Shown: positions 9,431-19,344, numbered from the stretch's first letter. The stretch is DNA of 51,449 nucleotides from Mariniblastus sp. (GCA_029251085.1 JAQXDZ010000090.1:1-51449); one strand, 5' to 3'. The notes: a model not told the origin generated them from the sequence alone. Numbers and translations are program-made.

Positions 9431-11989
9431 ATGCCCATCATCCAAATGTTTGCCGCTCAAATTTCGAGTCCCACCATGCTTAATCAAAATCGGACGACTC
9501 AAATCAAAATATCGCCAACACAGCCAAACTTAGAGAAAAGCCAAATTACGTGCAGGCCACTGATCGGTTTCGCAATCTATTTGTGCCTTTTCTTGCCATC
9601 GATCTGCCTCGCACAGGCCGATCGACCGAGGGTCGTGACCGTCGATACTGGCGTACAATTTGAAGGAGAAGTGTTTACAGTTCGCGAGCTGCGAACCTCA
9701 ACCACATCCTACAACGCTTACGGTTCATCTCGTGACAACATCGTTGTGATTACCGATGGTTTGCGACGAGTGTTCATTGGAGACAGTCACGTTTTAAACC
9801 TTGGCGACTCCGGGCAAAGTGACGAGATAAATTTCGACATCGACCAAAAAGCGTATAACGGTTCTGAGGGCAACGGAGCTTTCATTGGCGTTGGCCCGTT
9901 CAATCAATATGGGCATCGCCAGTTTTCGATTGGTGTTCGCTTGCCTGATAAAACATCGATTCGCCGGACCTACACTCAGGGAATCACAAAGATCACCCCC
10001 CGCTATTGCGTTCTGGAAACCCTCGTAGGAAATCCGACCGCTCCCCTTAAGCAATGGACGATGCATATCGCGACGGGAACTGTACCAAAGAACATATTGA
10101 GAAATGTTTTACTTTCACGGATCAAAGACCCAAGCAAACCTGATGAGTTTTTTGACATCGCCTACCTTTTTCAGCAAATGGGCGATTACAAACTTGCCAG
10201 TGAAGAACTCCGACAGATCGAATCTAAATTCCCCGGCCTCAAAGACCAAATCCGCACCCAACGCGATCGGATCGGCCAACTAAAGGCAAGACAAATTTTA
10301 CGGGAAATCGACCTACGCAAAGACTCCGGGCAATTTGACCTCGCACTTCAAATGGCCAAGGTTCCAGCCAAAGACCGTCTCGCCGGCGAGATCAAGGCGG
10401 AATTCGACAACGTTGAGTCAGAAGAATTAGCTGCCCGCAAGCGGGTGGATCAAACACGATCGTCGGCAATTGAGCTGACGAAACAGGTTCAAAATTTAAG
10501 CAACGAACAAATTGAGGCTGTTCACCGTTTTCGAGATGAAATCGAAGTTGATTTAAATCGCTTCAACGAGAGCCGACTTGCCGCTTATATTCGTCTCGCA
10601 AACGATGTCTCGATGCCCGCCCAACAAAAGCTCGCCCTTGCGATTAGCGGCTGGCTTTTGGGGAGCAACAATGCCATCGAAAACCTTGCGGTCGTCCAGT
10701 CGATGTTTGCCGTCCGCGATCTAGTTCGTGAGTATCTTGCTGAAACCACAACACTTCAACGGCGGACTGCTATTCTCAAAGAACTCGCGAGTATGGAGTC
10801 GGGGACTCCTGCGATTCTTGACGCAATGATTCAACAGATGAAACCAATCGAACCCACCGATGCAGTTGACAACTACACGGGTGAGACAGCGATCGAATTT
10901 CAAGTTGAAGTCCCCGGCACCGCGGCTAACCCCGAGCCCGTTCAATTCCGTTGTCTGGCTCATTTACCCCCGCAATACAATCCCTATCGAAAATACCCGA
11001 TGATCATCTCGCTCCCCGGCGGCACCCAACCGCTCGAGCAAAACATGGAGATCTGGTGCGGAAAATACAACCAGAAGTTAAAAATCCGCCAGGGGAATGC
11101 ACCTCGCAACGGCTACATCGTCGTCACCGTTGACTGGCGAGCCCCCGGACAAACGGGGTGGGCGTATTCTGGACGCGAACACAAAGTTGTACTGGATGCC
11201 CTGTATCGAAGCCTCAGAATGTTCTCAGTTGATTCGGACCGAGTTTTCCTATCAGGCCACCGAGAGGGCGCTGACGGTGCCTATGACATTGGGATTTCCC
11301 ATCCAGAGCATTGGGCCGGAATTATTGGCTACTCGGGTACCTTTGCCAAATACATCAATAAGTACTGGGACAATGTCCATGTTCAGTTACCACTGTATTG
11401 CGTCAACGGCCAAAAGGATGTCGTCTCGATTGCAAAAATGGAATTCGCAATCAACAAATGGATGCGTCCCAAATACATTAACCCAACGATCGTTCAATAC
11501 ATTGGACGCGGCAACGAATTATTTATGGAAGATCTTCCCTTCGCATTTAAATGGATGAAGGGGCAGAAGCGACCTTGGCCCGATCGCGGCGGATTTGAAT
11601 TTACTTGTAATGCTCTACGACCTTGGGATACTTATTTTTGGTTCTTTGAACTCAAAGGAATCCCTGACGACCGCATCGTTCGCCCCGAACTGTTCAATCA
11701 AACAAAGAAATTCAACAAGGTCGAAATTTCCGGCGAAATCAGCAGCCCCAATAGTTTTCGGCTTGGCCCCGCCAGCATGGCGATCAAGTCCGACTCAACC
11801 CTCTGGCTGTCCCCCCAATTTGCCGACCTCAATGAGCCAATCCAAATCCGGGGGCGAGGGAATTTCAAAGGCTCCGTGACGGCCTCTCGAAAAACGATTC
11901 TCGAAGACGTCTTGCGACGAGCAGACCGCGAGCACATCTATCACGCAAAAGTCGATTGCATCAATGGAACATGGACAACTTCCGAGTAA
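9431..11989 (+). CDS. Secreted alpha/beta-hydrolase-like protein lacking the nucleophile serine
   Basis: The 852-residue protein has a long polar N-terminus and a hydrophobic segment (IGFAIYLCLFLPSICLAQA) that looks like a signal peptide cleaved after LAQA. Residues 230-500 are helical and charged. The C-terminal third resembles prolyl-oligopeptidase or PHB-depolymerase hydrolases: YPMIISLPGG (oxyanion region), VDWRAPG, then a nucleophile elbow with its strand and helix. The elbow reads G609-H-R611-E-G613, so Arg stands where GxSxG has serine. No nearby serine restores the motif. It may be a binding or scaffolding pseudo-enzyme, or it may use a different residue. The ATG at 9431 is supported by AGGA a few bases upstream. 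It converges with the next gene, 25 bases away. Confidence 0.8.
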   Translation: MPIIQMFAAQISSPTMLNQNRTTQIKISPTQPNLEKSQITCRPLIGFAIYLCLFLPSICLAQADRPRVVTVDTGVQFEGEVFTVRELRTSTTSYNAYGSSRDNIVVITDGLRRVFIGDSHVLNLGDSGQSDEINFDIDQKAYNGSEGNGAFIGVGPFNQYGHRQFSIGVRLPDKTSIRRTYTQGITKITPRYCVLETLVGNPTAPLKQWTMHIATGTVPKNILRNVLLSRIKDPSKPDEFFDIAYLFQQMGDYKLASEELRQIESKFPGLKDQIRTQRDRIGQLKARQILREIDLRKDSGQFDLALQMAKVPAKDRLAGEIKAEFDNVESEELAARKRVDQTRSSAIELTKQVQNLSNEQIEAVHRFRDEIEVDLNRFNESRLAAYIRLANDVSMPAQQKLALAISGWLLGSNNAIENLAVVQSMFAVRDLVREYLAETTTLQRRTAILKELASMESGTPAILDAMIQQMKPIEPTDAVDNYTGETAIEFQVEVPGTAANPEPVQFRCLAHLPPQYNPYRKYPMIISLPGGTQPLEQNMEIWCGKYNQKLKIRQGNAPRNGYIVVTVDWRAPGQTGWAYSGREHKVVLDALYRSLRMFSVDSDRVFLSGHREGADGAYDIGISHPEHWAGIIGYSGTFAKYINKYWDNVHVQLPLYCVNGQKDVVSIAKMEFAINKWMRPKYINPTIVQYIGRGNELFMEDLPFAFKWMKGQKRPWPDRGGFEFTCNALRPWDTYFWFFELKGIPDDRIVRPELFNQTKKFNKVEISGEISSPNSFRLGPASMAIKSDSTLWLSPQFADLNEPIQIRGRGNFKGSVTASRKTILEDVLRRADREHIYHAKVDCINGTWTTSE

Positions 11990-12014
11990 CTCAAGATGAC
12001 TCGTTAACCAGGGA

Positions 12015-14396
12015 CTAACGCTGCTGCGAATCGCCTGACTTGTCACTTGTTTTCTGAACCACCTCGGTCAACGCCTTTTTTTTTATGATGCACCCCGTGA
12101 TTCGCCAACCGTCTTCGTGAGTCTCCATGACCCAACCCATCGGGCCAAAATATGGGGCGATGCTAACTTCATAATTTTCAGGCAATTTCGATCCGTCTAA
12201 TTTTTGCTTCCGCACGGCGTCCGCATCAAGTTCTTTTCCTTCTGCTGCCGCTTTTTCTTCGGCCTGTTTCTTGAATACCTGATTGACGACTCTCGCAAGC
12301 ACGGTTTGCGACGACGCCATTTCACCGCGTCGAACCATCTCGTAGTTGGCCTCTAGAGCAAGGTCCATTCGACCGAATTGACGCCAGCATACTGCTGTTC
12401 CATCGGTCAATTTATCGATCGCAGTTTTGACTTGGATATAATCCGGTGCACTCGCCAATTTTGACTTTTTCTGACTAAGAAGTTTTCGGAGATACCCCTT
12501 GTCATTTGCGATCAATAAGTTGCCACCATGAACTACAAAATACTTTTTCGCGAACAGTTGAAACGCCGGTTCTTCTTCCTCTTCTTCTTCGTACTCTAAA
12601 TCACCGGGCAATTGGAAACCATCGAGATCATCCGGCAACTCTTCTTCCATTGCCGCAGAATCGACTTCAATTACCTTGATTCCACCTAAACTGATCACCT
12701 GGCCATTAGTCGCTCTTCGCAGACTTTCAAACACGAAATCAGGCTCGTCCTTTACAGGAATACCAATGACGACCCGCTCGCTTGTCTCTGCAATTGGACG
12801 CTCAACAGCAGAGGCGATTGTCAAACGGTTATCCAGCAAACCAACCAGTTTCACGATATCCAACTGCATGTCTGGATCGACCTTGAAATCATTCAAAGTC
12901 CGCTCGAATGCGCCTTCTTCGTCTAAAAACCCGTCGTACAAACCACCGACACTGCCGAGGGCATCAGAAAAATCCCAGTTACCAATGACTAACGCCGAAG
13001 CTTCTTTGGGAACCCAGCTCGCAGGTTCCAGTGGTTTAGAATTACCGGCAAAATTAAACATCTTGAAAATTTGATCACTGTTATCGATCTTCTGGCCGCG
13101 AGGAGCGTAGGTGAAACTGCGGTGGAGCAGTTCGTGCTCTCCCGTTGCAACGGAGACATTGCCTCCCATCGCCTTAAACGCTCCAAATCCCTGATCCTTG
13201 AGCACTTTGGAAAAGTCGTTTCGGGCCTGTAGATCTCCGCGTCGCTCATCCTCGAGAGCCTGCGCCAACTGGATATAACCAAACGGATCTACGTACCAAC
13301 GAAAGTGGGCGTCAAACTCATCTAGATTTGTCTGCTTCATGATCCCCTTAAACGAATCCAAAGAGGCCAGCGTCTCCGCTTTTTGGATCTGTTGGGGCGC
13401 ATTTAACCGACCCAGCACGTCACGGAAAATGGTTTCGTTATCAGAAACCAACATCCATCCGTTGACCACCGCTTGATGATTCGTGGTGCTGAAACGGACA
13501 GGTTTCTGATGCTTAAGAACCGCTTTTGTTGTGGGAACTCCATTGATTTCCTTCTCCGTAACTTCAGCGCCCTTTTCCTTAAGCATTGCATTAATTTTCT
13601 TCTGCAAGGCCTTCGCTTTGTCCTCGGTTTCAGACACATCAACCAAAACAACCAACCCGTGCGTCCCTTTGGCAATTTGCTTTCCGGTTACGTCAGGCAC
13701 GACCCCTGCGATACAAATCTCACCCGTTTGAACGGCGTCCATATCGTCGATCTTCAGCCCCAAACTGACGTTCTGCCTATTCATCAAATCCTTCACTTGG
13801 TCAGCCAAGCTATCGATGAATGGCTGAATCGCCGGATCTTTGGCGAGTGTGCCAAATTGGGTCGCTTTAAATTGCTCTTCGAGCTTGACCGGATCGGGAA
13901 CCGAAATCCAAAATTTCGTTGATGCTGGAAGAAACTGCTCACTACCAACAACTGGCTTTGCTGCAATTTTCGGTTCCGGCTTCGAGGGCTTTTCTTCTGC
14001 CGCAGGCTTTTCTTCTGCCGCAGGCTTTTCTTCTGCCGCAGGCTTCATTGGTGTTTCTGCTTTCGGCGTCTCACCAACTGAACCCTTTCCCGGATCCTGT
14101 TTAGCCTCTTTTGGCTTGGGATCCTGTTCCGCTTTCTTTTCGCCTTTGGTGTCGACGTTTGCCGATTTGTCCTGCTTCGTAGCAGGTTCACCTGAAGCTT
14201 TCGGGTTTGGCTCTGCTTTCGCCGGGTCTAACTCAGGCGACGGAGTTTCCTCCTGGACCGTGTTCGCGGCAGACTCGACCGCAACGGCAGGTTCTGTTTG
14301 CTTCTCATTCTCTTGGGCGAAACAAATAGCCGTCTGATCGGCAAAAGAAACTCCAAGACTCAAACAGATTAGGGTAACGAATACTCGTTTGACCAC
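12015..14396 (-). CDS. Secreted Lys/Glu/Pro-rich protein of unknown function
   Basis: The 793-residue product starts with a clear signal peptide (KRVFVTLICLSLGVSFA) from a GTG codon with AAGGAG six bases upstream. Residues 28-150 are a low-complexity Ala/Glu/Lys/Pro linker containing three exact AAEEKP repeats. The remaining 640 residues form a globular region with segments such as LPASTKFWISVPDP and a Glu-rich patch near residue 600 (EYEEEEEEE). It reminds me of planctomycete proteins annotated as DUF3352-like, but I cannot confirm that. The linker suggests that a folded domain is held away from the membrane or wall. Function unknown. Confidence 0.82.
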   Translation of the reverse strand: MVKRVFVTLICLSLGVSFADQTAICFAQENEKQTEPAVAVESAANTVQEETPSPELDPAKAEPNPKASGEPATKQDKSANVDTKGEKKAEQDPKPKEAKQDPGKGSVGETPKAETPMKPAAEEKPAAEEKPAAEEKPSKPEPKIAAKPVVGSEQFLPASTKFWISVPDPVKLEEQFKATQFGTLAKDPAIQPFIDSLADQVKDLMNRQNVSLGLKIDDMDAVQTGEICIAGVVPDVTGKQIAKGTHGLVVLVDVSETEDKAKALQKKINAMLKEKGAEVTEKEINGVPTTKAVLKHQKPVRFSTTNHQAVVNGWMLVSDNETIFRDVLGRLNAPQQIQKAETLASLDSFKGIMKQTNLDEFDAHFRWYVDPFGYIQLAQALEDERRGDLQARNDFSKVLKDQGFGAFKAMGGNVSVATGEHELLHRSFTYAPRGQKIDNSDQIFKMFNFAGNSKPLEPASWVPKEASALVIGNWDFSDALGSVGGLYDGFLDEEGAFERTLNDFKVDPDMQLDIVKLVGLLDNRLTIASAVERPIAETSERVVIGIPVKDEPDFVFESLRRATNGQVISLGGIKVIEVDSAAMEEELPDDLDGFQLPGDLEYEEEEEEEPAFQLFAKKYFVVHGGNLLIANDKGYLRKLLSQKKSKLASAPDYIQVKTAIDKLTDGTAVCWRQFGRMDLALEANYEMVRRGEMASSQTVLARVVNQVFKKQAEEKAAAEGKELDADAVRKQKLDGSKLPENYEVSIAPYFGPMGWVMETHEDGWRITGCIIKKKALTEVVQKTSDKSGDSQQR
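13987..14040. repeat. Three exact 18-base tandem repeats inside the secreted-protein gene
   Basis: Three identical, head-to-tail copies of GGCTTTTCTTCTGCCGCA encode AAEEKP units in the linker of the minus-strand gene. The copies are in frame, so copy-number change would alter linker length without breaking the protein. Confidence 0.95.
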
Positions 14397-14928
14397 AGAA
14401 CTCTCCTTACGAAGTAGCCTTACAATTTCGGATTAGGGAAATTGGAGCAGCGACGTATACAACGGACGGAATTGAAAATTGATCGCAAACGGCAAATTCA
14501 GAACTTTCACCGTAATTGTCGGGAAACTTTCTTCATTTTAGCCGTACCACATTTGTATCGACCAAAATTGTCAGAATTAACAAACCAAGACAACTGATTC
14601 ATAAACCTTCGCAAAACTCCCTAACCCTCATAATGTTATCGAATCTCATGGCACCTCGTAAACCGCCGGGATTCGGTAAAAACCGGCTTGGCTTTCATTT
14701 TTGCCGGGGTTAGCGAAATATGCCGTTAAATCGATGAAAAATCGTCTAAAAACTTGGAGAACGTTTGAGGATTCTTCGGCAGCGCCCCAAGTTTTCCCCA
14801 CGTTTCAGAACCAAAACTCGAAACCTGAGAATTGTGGCCTTACGCTCCCTTGGGACATTAAATTGCTGCGATACAATTTAAGTCTGACTAGACAGTTTTA
14901 ACCAATCGACCATTTTAACAATTTAGAC
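14397..14928. other. Intergenic region upstream of purB
   Basis: About 530 bases between the divergent secreted-protein gene and purB. I find no gene in it. It holds the inverted repeat at 14858-14881 and should contain promoters for both neighbours, but none is clear. Confidence 0.5.
14858..14881. promoter_or_regulatory. Perfect inverted repeat upstream of purB
   Basis: TTAAATTG and CAATTTAA form a perfect 8-base inverted repeat separated by 8 bases, centred about 60 bases ahead of the purB start. The right half overlaps TACAAT, which could be a -10 hexamer. The arrangement would suit an operator for a dimeric repressor, but no partner is identified. Confidence 0.4.
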
Positions 14929-16347
14929 ATGATCCCTAACATTCTCGCTGAACGGTACGCATCCTCTGAAATCAAGTCCATCTGGTCTGCCGAGGGCAGG
15001 GTGGTTCTCGAACGGGAACTGTGGATCGCTGTCATGACGGCACAACAACAACTTGGCCTGGACATCTCCGAGGAGGCAATTTCTGCGTACCGCTCGGTCA
15101 AAGATCAAGTCAATCTCGAATCGATCATGCAGCGGGAACGAGTGACACGCCACGACGTCAAAGCCAGAATCGAAGAATTTTGTGACCTGGCTGGTCATCA
15201 ACATATTCATAAAGGCATGACCTCCCGTGATCTGACCGAAAATGTAGAGCAGCTTCAGGTTTACCGATCTCTACAGATCATTCGGACCCGAACGATTGCC
15301 GCCCTGGCTCAACTCCGTGAGGCAGCTGAAAAATGGCAAGACTTGTTTATCACAGCCCGCACACATAACGTCGCCGCCCAACCAACAACCTTTGGTAAAC
15401 GCCTCGCCATGTTTGGCGAAGAATTACTCATTGGCCTTAGTTCGCTCGAAGCACTCCTCGAGAATTATTCTGTTCGCGGACTAAAAGGTGCTGTCGGAAC
15501 TCAGATGGATCAACTGAGCCTGTTTGATGGGGATTATGAAAAATCCAACCAGCTAGAACAGTTGGTAGTGGAACATTTAGGAATCCCACAAAGATTTGAA
15601 AATGTCGGACAAGTCTATCCACGAAGTCTCGATCTCCGGACCGTCAATTGCCTGACCGAACTTGCCAGCGGGCCCTCATCCCTCTGCAAGACGCTGCGTT
15701 TAATGGCTGGGCACGAAACCGCAAGCGAAGGTTTCGCGAAAGGACAAACCGGTTCCAGTGCGATGCCTCACAAGATGAATTCTCGATCAAGCGAGAGGGT
15801 GAATGGATTTCACACAATCCTAAAAGGATACCAAGCCATGGCCGCCGGTCTTGCTGGTGACCAATGGAACGAAGGGGATGTCTCCTGTTCCGTCGTTAGA
15901 AGAGTCATGCTGCCCGATGCATTCTTTGCGATCGATGGCTTGTTTGAAACTTTTCTAACCATCCTTGGCCAAATGGATGCCTATCCCGCGGTAATCGAGA
16001 AAGAAAACAACCACTACCTTCCATTTCTTCTGACAACCACCATCATGATGGAGGCGGTCAAAGCAGGGGTTGGTCGCGAAACGGCTCACCATGTAATTAA
16101 GCAACATGCTGTCGCCACGGTCAATGATTTAAGAGAAGGCACCATTTCGCAAAACGATCTTCTCACCCGGCTTGCCAATGACGAAAGTCTAAACTTGAAC
16201 GAGGCAACACTCCGGGAGATTCTCGAGAACGGGCGCAACAATGTTGGTGCGGCACGTCAACAAGTACAACAATTCACCGCCAAGGTGGATGGGTACCTCG
16301 AGAAGTTTCCTGAGGCTGCCAAGTATTCACCAGGCGGAATTCTTTAA
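14929..16347 (+). CDS. purB: Adenylosuccinate lyase
   Basis: The 472-residue enzyme carries the fumarate-lyase signature GSSAMPHKMN near residues 275-284, the TSRDLTENV motif and the ARTHNVAAQPTTFGKR segment containing a catalytic histidine. Adenylosuccinate lyase splits SAICAR to AICAR plus fumarate in purine synthesis and adenylosuccinate to AMP plus fumarate. Length and motif order match the family. No other purine gene is adjacent, so purB stands alone here. It converges with the TPR gene and no terminator hairpin is evident between them. Confidence 0.96.
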   Translation: MIPNILAERYASSEIKSIWSAEGRVVLERELWIAVMTAQQQLGLDISEEAISAYRSVKDQVNLESIMQRERVTRHDVKARIEEFCDLAGHQHIHKGMTSRDLTENVEQLQVYRSLQIIRTRTIAALAQLREAAEKWQDLFITARTHNVAAQPTTFGKRLAMFGEELLIGLSSLEALLENYSVRGLKGAVGTQMDQLSLFDGDYEKSNQLEQLVVEHLGIPQRFENVGQVYPRSLDLRTVNCLTELASGPSSLCKTLRLMAGHETASEGFAKGQTGSSAMPHKMNSRSSERVNGFHTILKGYQAMAAGLAGDQWNEGDVSCSVVRRVMLPDAFFAIDGLFETFLTILGQMDAYPAVIEKENNHYLPFLLTTTIMMEAVKAGVGRETAHHVIKQHAVATVNDLREGTISQNDLLTRLANDESLNLNEATLREILENGRNNVGAARQQVQQFTAKVDGYLEKFPEAAKYSPGGIL

Positions 16348-16381
16348 AATGGACGGTCGGGGGATTTCTCGAACAGAAAAT

Positions 16382-17818
16382 TTAGAGTCCGAGAATTCCT
16401 TCCTCCGCATTTTTCCCAATCTGGCTGCGGAACGGTTCTTTACTTTCAAACCGTTTCAACTGCTGTTGGCAGATACTCTTTTTAGCGGCAGGCGCAATCT
16501 CAAGGGCCTGCTTGGCCCACTTCACCGCCGAATCAAAATCCCCCGTTTCGGCAAAAGCGGCGGCTAACGTATCGAGCTGGTACCAATCTTTATACTGAGT
16601 AAGGCCACACGCTTTTTTAGACTTCTCAATCGCGAGCTTTCCATTTCGAAACGCTTCGTCCGGACAGGTCGCTAAAAACCAGGCATATCCGTTTAAGGCT
16701 TCATCTAGTTCCGGAGCCAATTCTTCCGCCGATTTGAAATCGTCTGCCGTCTTCTGATAATTCCCCAATCCCAACCACGCAACCGCTCGATTGGAATACG
16801 CCACCGCACTCTCGGGATCCAATTCAATGTGGCGGGTGTGATCAGCTACTGCCTTAGAGAAATCATTTTGCTTTACATAACAAACGCCCCGATTCGCATA
16901 AGCCAATGGAAACTGCGGAGCGTACTGGAGCGCCCGATTAAAATCACCGATCGCCTCTTGGTTCTTACCCTGTTTAAACAGAATCCAACCGCGCGCGTTC
17001 AACGCCATCGCATTCCTGGGCTGCAATTCGACAGATTTTTCAGCATCCAAGATCGCTTGATCAAAATCATTTCGCAATAACGCGAGGTTGCACAATCCAA
17101 CGTATGCATCAGAGAGCTTTGCGTTCAGCTTCAGTGCACTTCGATAATCCTCCTCCGCTCCTGGAAGATCCCCAGCATTCAGCTTGGCACTTCCGCGACT
17201 GACAAACCAAACCGGATCATCACCATTTAGTTTGATCGCCTTATCGTAAGCCGCGATCGCCTGTTCAAAATCGCTTAAGGTATAAAACGCCAAACCAATA
17301 TTAAAATGAGCATTCGCTAACTTTGGATTAATTCGAATCGCTTCATTAAAATCTCGTGCCGCGAGCAGAAACTTCCCTTGAGCCTGCAAGACTACGCCGC
17401 GGTTCATCCAAACCACGGGGTTATTGCGATTGATAGCAAGTGAACGATCTAAATCCGTAAACGCAGAAACTAAATCACCTAATTCACGAAACACCATTCC
17501 TCGATGGGCCAAAGCGATAGAGTCTTGTTCGTTCGCCACAATCCTTTTTGAAAAGTAGTCTTTTGCATCGGTTAAATTCATCAAATTTTGAGCTGGCAGC
17601 CAGCCTTCGATGTTATCGAGCATGCACCACTTACCATCGACTCGGGAAATCGTATGAATCCCACCTTCGAAGACCTTTCCAACGTCCTCTTTTTTGTATT
17701 TGGTTGCAAAGTTTGCAGTCGCAACGACCCTATCTCCAACCTCCTGTCCAAACGCAGCGCCTAACAAAAACAGGGACACCAGCGCGATCGAAACCGAACA
17801 ACAAAACAATGACTTCAT
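16382..17818 (-). CDS. Secreted tetratricopeptide-repeat protein
   Basis: The product begins with a good signal peptide (MKSLFCCSVSIALVSLFLLG, cleavage near AFGQ), from an ATG at 17818; the frame extends to a TTG at 17833. An SH3-like segment follows (VGDRVVATANF through WLPAQNL), and then about nine 34-residue TPR units with typical A/G/Y/A positions (for example NRGVVLQAQGKF and NIGLAFYTLSDF). TPR arrays bind protein partners, so this is probably a periplasmic scaffold. No catalytic domain is visible. The gene lies 120 bases after mnmE on the same strand and may be read from its own promoter. Confidence 0.88.
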   Translation of the reverse strand: MKSLFCCSVSIALVSLFLLGAAFGQEVGDRVVATANFATKYKKEDVGKVFEGGIHTISRVDGKWCMLDNIEGWLPAQNLMNLTDAKDYFSKRIVANEQDSIALAHRGMVFRELGDLVSAFTDLDRSLAINRNNPVVWMNRGVVLQAQGKFLLAARDFNEAIRINPKLANAHFNIGLAFYTLSDFEQAIAAYDKAIKLNGDDPVWFVSRGSAKLNAGDLPGAEEDYRSALKLNAKLSDAYVGLCNLALLRNDFDQAILDAEKSVELQPRNAMALNARGWILFKQGKNQEAIGDFNRALQYAPQFPLAYANRGVCYVKQNDFSKAVADHTRHIELDPESAVAYSNRAVAWLGLGNYQKTADDFKSAEELAPELDEALNGYAWFLATCPDEAFRNGKLAIEKSKKACGLTQYKDWYQLDTLAAAFAETGDFDSAVKWAKQALEIAPAAKKSICQQQLKRFESKEPFRSQIGKNAEEGILGL

Positions 17819-17888
17819 GGATGAGAATTTCAAAAAGACAGACAGATGGACTGATTCAGGCTAAATCGAAAACCTGAAAAACGCAAAC

Positions 17889-17933
17889 GAGTTCTCAAAT
17901 TTCGGCCGTTATCGTGGCAACGGAGAAGAACTC
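17889..17933 (-). other. Nested hairpin just after mnmE
   Basis: An outer perfect 7-base stem (GAGTTCT with AGAACTC) encloses an inner perfect 5-base stem (CCGTT with AACGG). It begins four bases past the mnmE stop codon and precedes the TPR gene on the same strand. There is a modest T-run some 20 bases after it on the minus strand, so it could be a terminator or an mRNA-processing structure. Confidence 0.4.
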
Positions 17934-17937
17934 AGGG

Positions 17938-19341
17938 CTATTTACCAATACAAAATCTACCAAAAACAAGGTCGAGAATATCATCGGTATAAATCGCCCC
18001 AACAACTTGGCCGAGAGCCTCCAACGAACGACGGAGTTCCGAGGCGACCAACTCATCTCCCAGGTGATGGATGACAGCATCTCTGGCGTGCCCCACCGCT
18101 GCGGTGGCATCTCGCAGGCTTTCCGACGCTCTCAGTACTGTCGTTCCCACAATCGACTGATCGGCCGATTGAGAATTGATGACCGCCAAAGAAATTTCAT
18201 CCGCAAGCAAATCCAACCCAACGCGTGAATGACTGCTGGTCGCCACCATCGGGCCGTCGAATCCAAGGGATCGAATCTGTTGGGACAGTTCAGTCAACCG
18301 CGTCGATTCCAAGTCATGCAAATCAGTTTTTGTTAAAACCACGACACACGCGTTCGTCAACTTCGATAGCTGCTCTTTTTCCCACGGCGTTGGGCTTCGC
18401 TGGCTGTCGATACAAAACAGACGAGCGTCCGCCTGCTCCTGTTGCTCAACGCGGTGCTGCTGGGCTTGTGATGAAACGTATTCCGATCGTTCTTCAGCAC
18501 CCGCCGTGTCGACTAAGTCGAGCTTCATTGATTTTAAAACAAGTTCGCCGACTAAAAAATCGGTCGTTGTTCCCGCCACCTCAGTCACAATCGATTCCTG
18601 GGTCCCCAGCAGAGCATTAAACAAACTGCTCTTGCCCGAATTCGGCTCTCCCCACAACACCACCCGAGACGCCTCCGACCCTCGATCGCGAAGACTTATT
18701 TGCTGCTGAATTGTCTCTAATTTCTGTCCAGCTCTTTCAAGCTGTTCTAGCAGTTGTGAACGCGTGATGAATTCAATGTCCTCTTCGACGAAATCCAAAC
18801 CTGCTTCTAATTCTGCCAGTGTACCCATCAGGTCATCACGAATTGCCCCAAGAGGTCCTGCCAGTCCTCCAGCCATTTGCCGCAGGGCGGTGTCAAGCTG
18901 TTGCTCACCCGACGAATCAATGACGGCGAGAACTGCCTCGGCTTGGGTGAGGTCAATCCGCCCTGAAAGAAACGCACGAAGTGTAAACTCGCCTGGTCTC
19001 GCGAGCCGAGCACCACAACCACACAACCTGTTCAAAACCATCTCAAGTACCGGCCGAGAGCCAACTAGGTGGAACTCAGCAGTCGGCTGCCGGGTATAGC
19101 TTCGTTTGGTCGGCCAAAGATATAAATCGATGTCCACCTTAAGCCCCTCGTCGACGGTTAGTTGGCCACGCGTCGATGTGGGCCGCAAGCGATTGGGAAA
19201 CGCACGCGAATCATAAATTTCGAACAGCGCTTCCACCAACTCAACTGTTCGGGGGCCACTGACGCGCACAATCCCTCTCAACCCCGAACCGGGCGCGGAG
19301 GCGATTGCTGCAATGGTATCATCGACATCTAGCGAAACCAT
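17938..19341 (-). CDS. mnmE: tRNA uridine-5-carboxymethylaminomethyl modification GTPase
   Basis: The 467-residue protein opens with DTIAAIASAPGSGLRGIVRVSGP, the N-terminal tetrahydrofolate-binding region. It has an embedded GTPase with G1 GEPNSGKSS (near residue 228), a TTTD G2, DTAG G3 and TKTD G4, and it ends in the family's C-terminal CIGK motif. MnmE with MnmG modifies the wobble uridine of several tRNAs. Its ATG lies three bases after the yidC stop, so the two are almost surely co-transcribed, as in the common yidC-mnmE order. mnmG, rpmH and rnpA are not in this window. Confidence 0.96.
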   Translation of the reverse strand: MVSLDVDDTIAAIASAPGSGLRGIVRVSGPRTVELVEALFEIYDSRAFPNRLRPTSTRGQLTVDEGLKVDIDLYLWPTKRSYTRQPTAEFHLVGSRPVLEMVLNRLCGCGARLARPGEFTLRAFLSGRIDLTQAEAVLAVIDSSGEQQLDTALRQMAGGLAGPLGAIRDDLMGTLAELEAGLDFVEEDIEFITRSQLLEQLERAGQKLETIQQQISLRDRGSEASRVVLWGEPNSGKSSLFNALLGTQESIVTEVAGTTTDFLVGELVLKSMKLDLVDTAGAEERSEYVSSQAQQHRVEQQEQADARLFCIDSQRSPTPWEKEQLSKLTNACVVVLTKTDLHDLESTRLTELSQQIRSLGFDGPMVATSSHSRVGLDLLADEISLAVINSQSADQSIVGTTVLRASESLRDATAAVGHARDAVIHHLGDELVASELRRSLEALGQVVGAIYTDDILDLVFGRFCIGK

Positions 19342-19344
19342 GAC

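Noticed and set aside
13840..14337. Long plus-strand frame opposite the secreted-protein gene
   Set aside because: It is the shadow of the Ala/Glu/Lys/Pro-rich linker; the minus-strand protein has a signal peptide, ribosome-binding site and matching codon use.
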